DNA of 6,377 bases, from the NCBI GenBank assembly GCA_002720285.1, contig PBHT01000030.1:8050-14426 (forward strand), in the 5' to 3' direction. A program made the translations under genes and the position numbers. The number at the start of each line of letters is the position of its first letter. Position 1 is the first letter of the stretch. Below, in pieces: positions 1-5,377 of the stretch. This stretch comes from Acidobacteriota bacterium. Its GTDB lineage: Bacteria > Acidobacteriota > Vicinamibacteria > Vicinamibacterales > UBA823. The notes below the pieces were generated by a model, which made no database searches, had not been told where the DNA came from, and worked only from the letters and a program-made list of their open reading frames with translations.

Positions 1-3
1 TGA

Positions 4-1023
4 GACGCTATTAATACCGATATCAACCAGTATGCGATCACGTGGGGTGCAAAAAGCATCCGCGATGCGATTGTCACTAAATTTGGTGAACAAACCGGGC
101 TCCAGATCGATTCTGAGCGTGAACTGACCGTAACTTGTGGGGCAACCGAAGCAATGATCGCAACGTTGCTGGCACTCGTGAACCCCGGCGATGAAGTGGT
201 TGTCTTCGAACCTTTCTACGAAAACTATGGCCCGGATTCTGTTCTGTCGGGCGCCACACCACGATACGTCTCTCTCGAGCCGCCGAATTGGACGATGGAC
301 ATTAGCGAGCTCGAAGCAGCTTTCAATGACAACACCAAAGCAGTGATCATCAACACACCCAATAATCCAACAGGCAAAGTGTTTTCTCTTTCGGAACTTA
401 AAGAGATTGCTCGGTTGTGCCGACAGTATGATGTCATTGCGATTACAGATGAGATCTACGACCAAATTATCTACGGTGAACCGGACGCACCGCTGGTACA
501 CCACTCGCTAATGACTATCGACGGGATGCGTGATCGAATCGTGGTAATCAACGGGATGTCAAAATCCTATTCAGTAACCGGCTGGAGAGTTGGATGGACA
601 ATTGCTGAGCCAGCGATCACCGAGGCAATCCGTAAGGTGCATGACTTCCTCACCGTCGGCGCCGCTGCACCTCTTCAAGAAGCTGGCGCAATTGCCCTGT
701 CATTACCTGACAGCTATTACCAGGAGCTTGCCGACGATTACCGTGCCCGCCGCGACCTCCTCTGCCAAGCACTCGATGACACCGGGTTCGGCTTCACTGT
801 CCCCGACGGCGCCTACTACGTGATGGCCGACATCAGTGCCTTCGGTTACCCCAATGATGTCGCTTTTGCTGACTTCTTGGTCGAGGAGATCGGCATTGCA
901 GTTGTCCCCGGCTCATCTTTTTATAGCGAAGCGGAGCGTGGTTCCCAGCAAGTTCGATTTGCTTTCTGTAAGCGCAGGCAAACCTTGGAGGCAGCAGCAA
1001 GCCGTTTTACAAAGCTGACGTAA
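4..1023 (+). CDS. PLP-dependent class I/II aminotransferase, N-terminus missing
   Basis: This is a fold-type I aminotransferase that moves an amino group between an amino acid and a 2-oxo acid through pyridoxal phosphate in the cytoplasm. Family-like sequence begins at once (NQYAITWGAKS at bases 25-57), so the first ATG at 154 is internal. About 50-60 N-terminal residues appear to be missing compared with a usual length near 390. Visible motifs are GATEA (about 139-153), NPGDEV, NNPTG (361-375), the PLP-phenol aspartate in TDEIY (448-450), the Schiff-base lysine in MSKSYSVTGWR (562-564), its arginine (586-588), TVGAAAPLQEA and the substrate-carboxylate arginine in VRFAFCK (955-957). An in-frame TGA occupies bases 1-3, and no ATG, GTG or TTG lies between it and 154. 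The gene is therefore either cut at a sequence edge or interrupted. The subfamily resembles the broad aspartate/methionine/aromatic-type enzymes; the substrate is unknown. It probably forms an operon with the ACT gene 19 bases downstream. Confidence 0.9.
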   Translation, partial: DAINTDINQYAITWGAKSIRDAIVTKFGEQTGLQIDSERELTVTCGATEAMIATLLALVNPGDEVVVFEPFYENYGPDSVLSGATPRYVSLEPPNWTMDISELEAAFNDNTKAVIINTPNNPTGKVFSLSELKEIARLCRQYDVIAITDEIYDQIIYGEPDAPLVHHSLMTIDGMRDRIVVINGMSKSYSVTGWRVGWTIAEPAITEAIRKVHDFLTVGAAAPLQEAGAIALSLPDSYYQELADDYRARRDLLCQALDDTGFGFTVPDGAYYVMADISAFGYPNDVAFADFLVEEIGIAVVPGSSFYSEAERGSQQVRFAFCKRRQTLEAAASRFTKLT

Positions 1024-1042
1024 CATCAGGAGCAACCCCGAT

Positions 1043-1453
1043 ATGGCCATAATGAAACAAATCACGGTCTTTCTGGAGAACGTACCCGGCCGCCTTGCAA
1101 CGCTATGCAATACACTCGAAGAACGAGGTGTGAACTTGCAGGCAATGACCACTTCGGAAACCAGCGAATATGGCGTCGTCCGTATGATTGTCGACGATGT
1201 GGACGCGGCAACCGAAGCACTGAAGCAAGTTGAGTTGCCTTTTTCGATCGTCGATGTGCTCGGCGTCGAGTTCCCTGATAAACCCGGAGCATTAGGCAAA
1301 GTTACGTTGCAACTCGCCAACGCGGGCGTCAACGTCGACTACGCCTACATCACGGTGGCGAGCGACTCGGGTAACGCATTGGGCGTCTTCAAGGTCGCCG
1401 ACCCACCGAAGGCAGAGGCAATTCTCCTCAGCGCCTCATCAGAAGACCAGTAA
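1043..1453 (+). CDS. Tandem ACT-domain protein (COG4747-like)
   Basis: A 136-residue protein made almost wholly of two ACT domains, about residues 5-66 and 70-133. ACT domains are small beta-alpha modules that usually bind amino acids as regulators. Both copies show the typical start of a beta strand followed by a turn and helix: ITVFLENVPGRLATLCNTL in the first and VLGVEFPDKPGALGKVTLQL in the second. There is no attached enzyme or DNA-binding domain, so it should act as a free sensor or by binding a partner. Start ATG 1043 is chosen because AGGAG at 1028-1032 lies 10 bases upstream; the in-frame ATG at 1052 is too far from it. It follows the aminotransferase stop by 19 bases and is probably co-transcribed, which suggests it senses a substrate or product of that enzyme (inference). 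COG4747 membership rests on length and domain layout. Confidence 0.88.
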   Translation: MAIMKQITVFLENVPGRLATLCNTLEERGVNLQAMTTSETSEYGVVRMIVDDVDAATEALKQVELPFSIVDVLGVEFPDKPGALGKVTLQLANAGVNVDYAYITVASDSGNALGVFKVADPPKAEAILLSASSEDQ

Positions 1454-1495
1454 GACAGCGACGCACGAGCGGACACTGACACCAGCAGGCTGTCT
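1453..1495. repeat. Long-loop inverted repeat between convergent genes
   Basis: AGACAGC (1453-1459) is matched by GCTGTCT (1489-1495), a perfect 7-bp inverted repeat with a 29-base loop, in the 49-base gap between the convergent ACT and symporter stops. The octamer palindrome TAGGCCTA (1495-1502) follows. The place is right for a shared terminator, but no T-run follows on either strand and the loop is long, so function is weakly supported. Confidence 0.25.
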
Positions 1496-1502
1496 AGGCC
1501 TA

Positions 1503-2993
1503 CTACGCCGAGCGAAACTCACGGGGGCCAGTACCACTGTGCAACCTCAAGAGCACTGCGTACGCGAAAAACGACGCGGCCACCGATGCAAACACTGGGT
1601 GGACTGACGACAATGCGCTGACCCCCGCTGTTAAAGTCGACCATGAAACGACCATCACGCCACCTATTAGCATCGCGCCAAGTGCTGTCACTGGAGACCC
1701 ACGCCACCGAAACAATGCCGCGAACAAAGGCGCCGCGAAGCAAGCCGCGTAAAGGCTGCCGGAGAAGATCGTCAATGAGAGGATGTCGCCCGGCGGTCTT
1801 AAGGCAACTAGGGCGGTCACCGTAGCAAACACGACCACCTGAACCCGGGTGAAGCGCAACGACCTTCCATCCTCAAAGTCACCCATCAACACTTCCACAA
1901 CATCTCGCTGAAATGCACCGGCCAGGACCAGCAGGACTGAGTCGATCGAAGACATGGCGGCCCCTAACAACGCCGTAAGAATTATTGCCGCGGCAACCTG
2001 CCCCGTTACCTGAGGATCAGTTAACAGAGCCGGTATAACGGCATCGGTCTCTGCAACCGAACCCTCGGCTAGGAGCCCACGCGCGAGAACCCCAAGCGGT
2101 AACAAGCAGAGATAGGAAAAACCGATGGCGGCAGGCGCCACGATCATTCCAATGCGTAATGCTCGATCATCTCTAAGGGCAAAAAATCGTGATACCTGGC
2201 GTGGTTCGACGAGAAACTTCGCACCGCCGGCACAGGCAACACCGAGCAACATCGCCCAAGGCATAGTTCCAGTGCTTGCCAGGAGGGCATCGCCAAGTGG
2301 GCGTCCATCGGGAGCAACTCCAGGAGTAGTGGCGACGCGTTCAATAAGAGCCGTCCACCCACCTCCCGCCCGCAGGACGTTGATCAGAAGATAGAGGCTT
2401 CCCAACAACATCAGGGCCCCCTGAACAGCATCGGTATGGACCACCGAAATAAAGCCTCCAAAAACTGTGTACGCGACTACGATGAGAAAGACAAGGCCGA
2501 CGCCGACCTCGTAGGGTACGCTCAGGTACGCTTGCAGCGTCCCGCCAATTCCCTTGAATACGGCGGTCATATAGAAGATAGATGACACTAAGATGACCCC
2601 GGCAGCAGCTATACGAACACCCGACGACTGGTAATACGCACCAAGGAACCCAGCAAAGGTCAACGTCCCGAGTTTCTCGGTGGCAAGCCGTAAGCGGGGT
2701 GCGACGACGTGCCAAGACACTACCGCGCACAATAGCAATACCAAGCCCATCGCCATCCAGGCGAACCCGAGATCATAGGACTTGCCAGCGAACCCGATAA
2801 AACTATTGGTCGAGAAGTACGTCGCGTAAAATGACAGGCCAATGACTAGGCCACCCATCGCGCGGCCACCAACATAATAATCTGAGGTGTCCCGCGTCGA
2901 TCGATGGCCATGCCAAGCGTGCGCTACGATCACAGCCAAGTAGATCGCCAAGGCGGCAAGCGGGACCGCGTGGGCACTGACCCACGAACTCAT
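1503..2993 (-). CDS. Sodium:solute symporter (SSS family) permease
   Basis: A 496-residue inner-membrane transporter of the SSS family (LeuT fold), which uses the sodium gradient to import small organic solutes. It has about 13 hydrophobic segments. Family landmarks, in order: DYYVGGRAMGG after the first helix (residues 38-48); the broken-helix region ATYFSTNSFIGFAGKSYDLG (57-76); the signature region AYTVFGGFISVVHTDAVQGA (174-193); VEPRQVSRFFALRD (262-275); and SSIDS (348-352), the serine-rich Na2 site. Length is typical. Start ATG 2993 has GGGGAG (plus-strand 3004-3009) ten bases upstream. That ATG overlaps the stop of a 37-residue gene by ATGA, so translation is probably coupled. The C-terminus is short and lacks the kinase extension of sensor-type relatives. 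The substrate cannot be assigned; neighbouring aminotransferases hint at an amino or organic acid (inference). Confidence 0.93.
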   Translation of the reverse strand: MSSWVSAHAVPLAALAIYLAVIVAHAWHGHRSTRDTSDYYVGGRAMGGLVIGLSFYATYFSTNSFIGFAGKSYDLGFAWMAMGLVLLLCAVVSWHVVAPRLRLATEKLGTLTFAGFLGAYYQSSGVRIAAAGVILVSSIFYMTAVFKGIGGTLQAYLSVPYEVGVGLVFLIVVAYTVFGGFISVVHTDAVQGALMLLGSLYLLINVLRAGGGWTALIERVATTPGVAPDGRPLGDALLASTGTMPWAMLLGVACAGGAKFLVEPRQVSRFFALRDDRALRIGMIVAPAAIGFSYLCLLPLGVLARGLLAEGSVAETDAVIPALLTDPQVTGQVAAAIILTALLGAAMSSIDSVLLVLAGAFQRDVVEVLMGDFEDGRSLRFTRVQVVVFATVTALVALRPPGDILSLTIFSGSLYAACFAAPLFAALFRWRGSPVTALGAMLIGGVMVVSWSTLTAGVSALSSVHPVFASVAASFFAYAVLLRLHSGTGPREFRSA

Positions 2994-3103
2994 TGCTCGG
3001 TATCTCCCCTAGGCCTTCGACGAATCACGTAGAGAGCGTTCGCCACGACGATGAAGACCATAACGGCGACAATCGCCACGATTCCCTTGCCCACACCTAG
3101 CAT
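2990..3103 (-). CDS. 37-residue single-helix protein upstream of symporter (likely small accessory subunit)
   Basis: A short ORF found by reading the minus strand. It encodes 37 residues: a short N-terminus (MLGVGKG), one hydrophobic helix at about residues 8-27, and a basic then charged tail (RRRPRGDTEQ). The positive-inside rule places the tail in the cytoplasm. Its TGA (2990-2992) overlaps the symporter ATG as ATGA, and the symporter's Shine-Dalgarno lies inside its last codons. That is the arrangement of a translationally coupled pair. Annotation pipelines record tiny one-helix 'symporter small accessory proteins' beginning MLG beside some SSS transporters, and this fits that pattern; subunit function is inference. 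An in-frame TAA four codons upstream fixes the ORF limit. No Shine-Dalgarno precedes the ATG; a -10-like GATAAT ends 8 bases before it, suggesting a nearly leaderless message. GTG at codon 4 is a less likely start. Confidence 0.72.
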   Translation of the reverse strand: MLGVGKGIVAIVAVMVFIVVANALYVIRRRPRGDTEQ

Positions 3104-3111
3104 GGGTGAAG

Positions 3112-3142
3112 ATTATCTTTGCTGGTGGGCATGTTCCAGCAA
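3112..3142 (-). promoter_or_regulatory. Candidate promoter for the small protein/symporter operon
   Basis: Read on the minus strand, TTGCTG (plus 3137-3142) and GATAAT (plus 3112-3117) are spaced by 19 bases. The spacing is slightly long, but the -10 matches TATAAT at five of six positions. The -10 ends 8 bases before the small-protein ATG, so transcription would begin within about 3 bases of the start codon. An 8-bp inverted repeat covers the -35 and spacer. Confidence 0.4.
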
Positions 3143-3143
3143 A
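3118..3143. promoter_or_regulatory. Operator-like inverted repeat in the divergent region
   Basis: TTTGCTGG (3118-3125) and CCAGCAAA (3136-3143) form a perfect 8-bp inverted repeat with a 10-base spacer, 18 bases centre to centre. It lies between the divergent small-protein/symporter operon and the DUF2231 gene and overlaps the candidate minus-strand promoter. This suits a dimeric regulator binding site. The regulator is not in the window. Confidence 0.42.
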
Positions 3144-3165
3144 CTTCGATAGCATGGGCGACCTT

Positions 3166-3588
3166 ATGGTCCCGCACCCTATCATTGTCGACTTCGCCGT
3201 CGCCCTGCTTGCTGTATCGGTAGGGTTTGATCTGCTCGCCTCGGTGGTCAATGAACGTGACTTGCGAATCGTCGCTTGGTGGACACTAATGGTTGGCACC
3301 GTGGCAGCGGCTCTCTCGGTAGTCTCTGGCTACGCTGCTGCTCCTGCGGATGCTTCTACGATGGTAACCGAAACCATCGAATTCCACCGAAACCTTGGGA
3401 TCGCCACCCTGGTGTGTTTCGCAGCGTGCTGCCTTTGGCGGGTCAATAATCCAAGCGGCTTCCCAGAACGTTACCGTGACGCCTACTGGACGCTAACCTT
3501 TATTGGGCTTGGGGCTCTGATCGTAACTTCATATTGGGGGGGGGTATTGGTGTTTAAATTCGGTGTCGGGGTGCTTCCCCCGCCCTGA
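3166..3588 (+). CDS. DUF2231-type four-helix membrane protein
   Basis: A 140-residue membrane protein with about four helices (roughly residues 6-28, 37-58, 76-92, 107-130). It matches the DUF2231 pattern from memory: an N-terminal VPHPIIV with a histidine at the first helix (H4), SGYAAA at the end of helix two, a histidine before helix three (EFHRN, H74), and a glycine pair in the last helix (YWGGVLVF) followed by GVGV. The family's function is not established; the membrane histidines suggest metal or heme binding (inference). Where many members have a histidine just before GVGV, this one has KFGVGV. Start ATG 3166 puts the protein at the family's usual beginning. ATG 3154 and GTG 3106 are in-frame alternatives, none with a strong Shine-Dalgarno, and the 3106 start would place the inverted repeat inside the gene. 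It is transcribed divergently from the symporter operon. Confidence 0.75.
   Translation: MVPHPIIVDFAVALLAVSVGFDLLASVVNERDLRIVAWWTLMVGTVAAALSVVSGYAAAPADASTMVTETIEFHRNLGIATLVCFAACCLWRVNNPSGFPERYRDAYWTLTFIGLGALIVTSYWGGVLVFKFGVGVLPPP
3536..3544 (+). repeat. G9 homopolymer inside the DUF2231 gene
   Basis: Nine consecutive G bases encode the end of the Trp codon, two Gly codons and the first base of Val in the last helix (W124-V127). The downstream frame keeps the expected GVGV motif, so nine is the in-frame count. Such tracts are prone to slippage in replication and to sequencing error. Confidence 0.9.
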
Positions 3589-3598
3589 TCGCACCCCG
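3567..3598 (+). repeat. Hairpin across the DUF2231 stop codon
   Basis: CGGGGTGC (3567-3574) and GCACCCCG (3591-3598) form a perfect 8-bp GC-rich stem with a 16-base loop that contains the TGA stop. No T-run follows, so it looks like an RNA-end or stability structure rather than a classic intrinsic terminator. Confidence 0.45.
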
Positions 3599-3621
3599 CA
3601 AGGGACGCTTCTACTCCGCGC

Positions 3622-3660
3622 TGGCCCGTTCCCTGAAAACCTTATTAACAGGGCCATTTT
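3622..3660 (+). terminator. Weak candidate terminator after DUF2231 gene
   Basis: TGGCCC (3622-3627) pairs with GGGCCA (3651-3656), followed at once by TTTT (3657-3660). An alternative 5-bp stem CCCTG/CAGGG (3631-3635, 3649-3653) uses part of the same right arm. The 23-base loop and short T-run make this a weak intrinsic terminator. Confidence 0.3.
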
Positions 3661-3744
3661 GAGGCGCTGGGAACAGAGTTGGCACTCACAAACGCACTTG
3701 TTTAAAGTACGCTCCAAGTTTAGTTGGACACCATCCGGTCAGGT

Positions 3745-3773
3745 TTGAATGGCAGGCTGTAAACCTTTATTAC
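3745..3773 (+). promoter_or_regulatory. Possible upstream promoter
   Basis: TTGAAT (3745-3750) and TATTAC (3768-3773) are spaced by 17 bases, each matching four of six consensus positions. A start near 3780 would fall at the foot of the hairpin at 3778-3801. This would be a distal promoter for the aminotransferase or the start of a small RNA. Weak by sequence alone. Confidence 0.2.
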
Positions 3774-3777
3774 GATA

Positions 3778-3801
3778 AGGCGTTTTCCCCCGCTAACGCC
3801 T
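3778..3801 (+). repeat. Hairpin AGGCGTT/AACGCCT
   Basis: A perfect 7-bp inverted repeat (3778-3784 with 3795-3801) enclosing a 10-base, C-rich loop that contains CCCCC. No T-run follows it. It could fold in RNA from the possible promoter just upstream; the role is unknown. Confidence 0.4.
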
Positions 3802-3830
3802 CTACTATGGAGGGACGACGGCCTGTTCTC

Positions 3831-3869
3831 GTGGCTCACGGGTTTCACAACAGTGGCTCATGAGCCACT
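3831..3869. promoter_or_regulatory. Operator-like cluster: perfect 18-bp palindrome plus extra half-site
   Basis: AGTGGCTCATGAGCCACT (3852-3869) is a perfect palindrome. Its half-site GTGGCTCA occurs a third time as a direct repeat at 3831-3838, exactly 22 bases upstream of the copy at 3853-3860, close to two helical turns. This arrangement suits a cooperative dimeric regulator. The palindrome centre is about 80 bases before the likely transcription start, an activator-like position. As RNA it would form a 7-bp stem with a CATG loop, but no clear T-run follows. Confidence 0.5.
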
Positions 3870-3927
3870 CTTTGTAACTTGTGGGACTTTTTCTTGTCTC
3901 GGCACTCTACGAGAGAGGGTGCTAGCT

Positions 3928-3936
3928 TGATACAAT
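3928..3936 (+). promoter_or_regulatory. Extended -10 promoter for aminotransferase/dehydrogenase operon
   Basis: TGATACAAT matches the extended -10 form TGnTATAAT at all but one position. No good -35 lies 16-18 bases upstream, which is common for extended -10 promoters and for activator-dependent ones. Start would be near 3943, giving a leader of about 80 bases. Confidence 0.45.
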
Positions 3937-3965
3937 GTCGGCCAGACTCTAGCGTTTTCTCTTTG

Positions 3966-3979
3966 TGGCGGTTCCGCCA
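3966..3979 (+). repeat. Short hairpin in the aminotransferase leader
   Basis: TGGCGG (3966-3971) and CCGCCA (3974-3979) form a compact inverted repeat with a 2-base centre, in practice about 5 bp with a 4-base loop. It is about 45 bases before the GTG start and does not cover the Shine-Dalgarno. No recognised riboswitch is seen. Confidence 0.35.
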
Positions 3980-4023
3980 ATTAGGCTGTTTGTTCTTTCC
4001 ACAGATTCCAGAGAGGGATAACC

Positions 4024-5313
4024 GTGTTCGCTGACCGGTTGCAGCGGCTTGGTACTGAGAATGCCTTCAAGCTCGGTGATCACATCGCCCGCGTCCAAGC
4101 AGATGGGCGGATGGTGGTTAAACTGAACATGGGGGAACCCGATTTCGACGCTCCCATACACGTCGCTGCCGAGGCGAAGGCACAGATCGACAACGGCAAC
4201 GGGCATTACTGCCCTCCTGCTGGCCTTGAGAGTTTGCGTCAAGCTATCGCCCGACAGGTAAGTGAGACGCGAGGACTCGACGTCGATTTTCGCCGCGTGG
4301 TCGTTCATCCGGGTGGTAAGCCATCAATCGCCTACACGATGCTAGCCTACGTGAACCCTGGTGATGAGGTTATCTACCCAAGTCCAGGCTTCCCCATCTA
4401 CGAGTCCTGGGTGACGTTCGTAGGGGCAAAGACAGTGCCGATGCGACTGCGGGAATCTGATGCCTTTGCAATGACAGCCGACAATCTAGCAAAGCTGATC
4501 ACGGATAAAACCAAGGTGATTATCCTGAACTCCCCAGCCAATCCAACCGGTGGCCTTATCGAGTCCAAAGCTTTGGCAGAGATGGCCGAAGTAGTTTGTG
4601 AAAAAGCGCCTGCCGATGTCCGCGTCTACTCCGACGAAATTTACGAAAACATCATCTTCGACGGACTAGAACATGCCAGCATAGCTAGCTTTTCTGGAAT
4701 GGAAGAAAAAACACTGATCGCTTCCGGCCATTCCAAATCCTTCGCCATGACGGGGTGGCGGCTCGGATATGTAGTTCTGCCGACGATCGAAGAGGCTGAG
4801 GTTTTTAAAAACTTCAACATCAACACCATTTCGTGTACCCCGCCGTTTGTGCAGGAAGCCGGGCGGGTTGCGCTCGAAAGTCCGGAGAGCGCCGCTGTCA
4901 TCGCAAAGATGGTTAGCGCTTTTGACGAGCGTCGCAAATTCGTCGTGCAGACACTCAATGAAATTCCGGGAATCACCTGTGTTATGCCGAAGGGTGCCTT
5001 TTACGTTTTCCCGAACATCGCGGAAGCCTGTGAGTCAATCGGGGCTATCGAGGCTTTCAACAACCTGTCTGTAGAAAAACAGGAAAAGTCGAGTCCGTCC
5101 ACGATGCTGCAGATGTTCGCGCTATACAAACATGGTGTCGCCACCATGGACCGGCCTTCGTTTTGCCGCATCGGCAGCGAAGGCGAACACTACTTGCGGC
5201 TAAGCACCGCCGCCGATATGGAACAACTCCGCGAGGGTTTATCTCGTCTGGAAGCCGCAGTCAGCGATGTCGCTGGATTCGCGGATTTCGTCGCCAAAGG
5301 GGTCCCCTCCTGA
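4024..5313 (+). CDS. PLP-dependent class I/II aminotransferase, complete
   Basis: A 429-residue cytoplasmic fold-type I aminotransferase. Motifs: NMGEPDFDAP (35-44), the GHYCPPAGLESLRQAI segment (60-75), HPGGKPS (95-101), NPGDEVIYPSPGFPIYES (111-128), NPTGG (173-177), the PLP-phenol aspartate in YSDEIYEN (D204), the Schiff-base lysine in SGHSKSFAMTGWR (K238, with R246), PKGAFYVFPN, and the substrate-carboxylate arginine in HYLRLSTA (R392). All key residues are present. It is 30-40 residues longer than many relatives, mainly through residues about 340-388 and a C-terminal tail after 415. The start is GTG 4024, with GAGAGGG (4011-4017) six bases upstream. It belongs to a different subfamily from the aminotransferase at the window start. 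A dehydrogenase follows after 61 bases, so the two probably form an operon: this enzyme could make the 2-oxo acid that the next one reduces (inference). Donor and acceptor are unknown. Confidence 0.93.
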   Translation: MFADRLQRLGTENAFKLGDHIARVQADGRMVVKLNMGEPDFDAPIHVAAEAKAQIDNGNGHYCPPAGLESLRQAIARQVSETRGLDVDFRRVVVHPGGKPSIAYTMLAYVNPGDEVIYPSPGFPIYESWVTFVGAKTVPMRLRESDAFAMTADNLAKLITDKTKVIILNSPANPTGGLIESKALAEMAEVVCEKAPADVRVYSDEIYENIIFDGLEHASIASFSGMEEKTLIASGHSKSFAMTGWRLGYVVLPTIEEAEVFKNFNINTISCTPPFVQEAGRVALESPESAAVIAKMVSAFDERRKFVVQTLNEIPGITCVMPKGAFYVFPNIAEACESIGAIEAFNNLSVEKQEKSSPSTMLQMFALYKHGVATMDRPSFCRIGSEGEHYLRLSTAADMEQLREGLSRLEAAVSDVAGFADFVAKGVPS

Positions 5314-5331
5314 ACTGCGGGGACCGCCCCG
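5299..5331 (+). repeat. Two mutually exclusive hairpins at the aminotransferase 3' end
   Basis: GGTCCCC (5301-5307) can pair with GGGGACC (5319-5325), spanning the TGA stop. CGGGG (5318-5322) can instead pair with CCCCG (5327-5331). Both use the same G-run, so only one can form. No T-run follows, so an intrinsic terminator is unlikely. Confidence 0.35.
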
Positions 5332-5339
5332 GATGCCTT

Positions 5340-5377
5340 GTCTCAGACGCCGGGAGACTTGAAGGGAGACAGCTTTG
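5340..5377 (+). promoter_or_regulatory. Ribosome binding site and leader of the dehydrogenase gene
   Basis: AAGGGAG (5362-5368) lies six bases before TTG 5375 and decides this non-ATG start; an in-frame TGA at 5360-5362 rules out any earlier one. GGGAGAC occurs twice (5352-5358, 5364-5370). GTCTC at 5340-5344 can pair with GAGAC of either copy, so one fold would hide the ribosome site. Confidence 0.55.

Larger units (their letters stand above)
3589..4023. other. 435-base intergenic region, no gene seen
   Basis: I find no convincing protein gene, tRNA or rRNA here; the short open frames lack family-like sequence. It holds several inverted repeats (3622-3656, 3778-3801, 3852-3869, 3966-3979), an 18-bp perfect palindrome with an extra half-site, and an extended -10 promoter about 90 bases before the second aminotransferase. 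Its size and structure stand out in an otherwise compact window. Confidence 0.7.

Noticed and set aside
1..3. TGA read as selenocysteine or a reassigned codon
   Set aside because: TGA ends other genes here with normal lengths, and no selenocysteine is expected at this point of an aminotransferase.
1519..2730. Several open frames within the symporter gene on both strands
   Set aside because: The 496-codon symporter frame covers the same DNA with clear family motifs; the others are Arg-, Pro- or Ser-rich shadow translations.
3009..3299. 96-codon minus-strand open frame across the divergent region
   Set aside because: It overlaps the hydrophobic 37-residue ORF and the DUF2231 gene in other frames and reads as Ser/Thr/Arg-rich shadow sequence.
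3678..3695. TGGCAC resembling the -24 half of a sigma-54 promoter
   Set aside because: The expected TTGC-type -12 element is absent and the GG-to-GC spacing is off by one base.
3563..3748. 61-codon open frame in the intergenic region
   Set aside because: It starts inside the DUF2231 gene in another frame, lacks a ribosome site and its basic, low-complexity translation resembles no family.
3589..4023. tRNA or attachment site in the long intergenic gap
   Set aside because: No cloverleaf or T-loop consensus is present, and no integrase or direct-repeat pair supports an insertion site.
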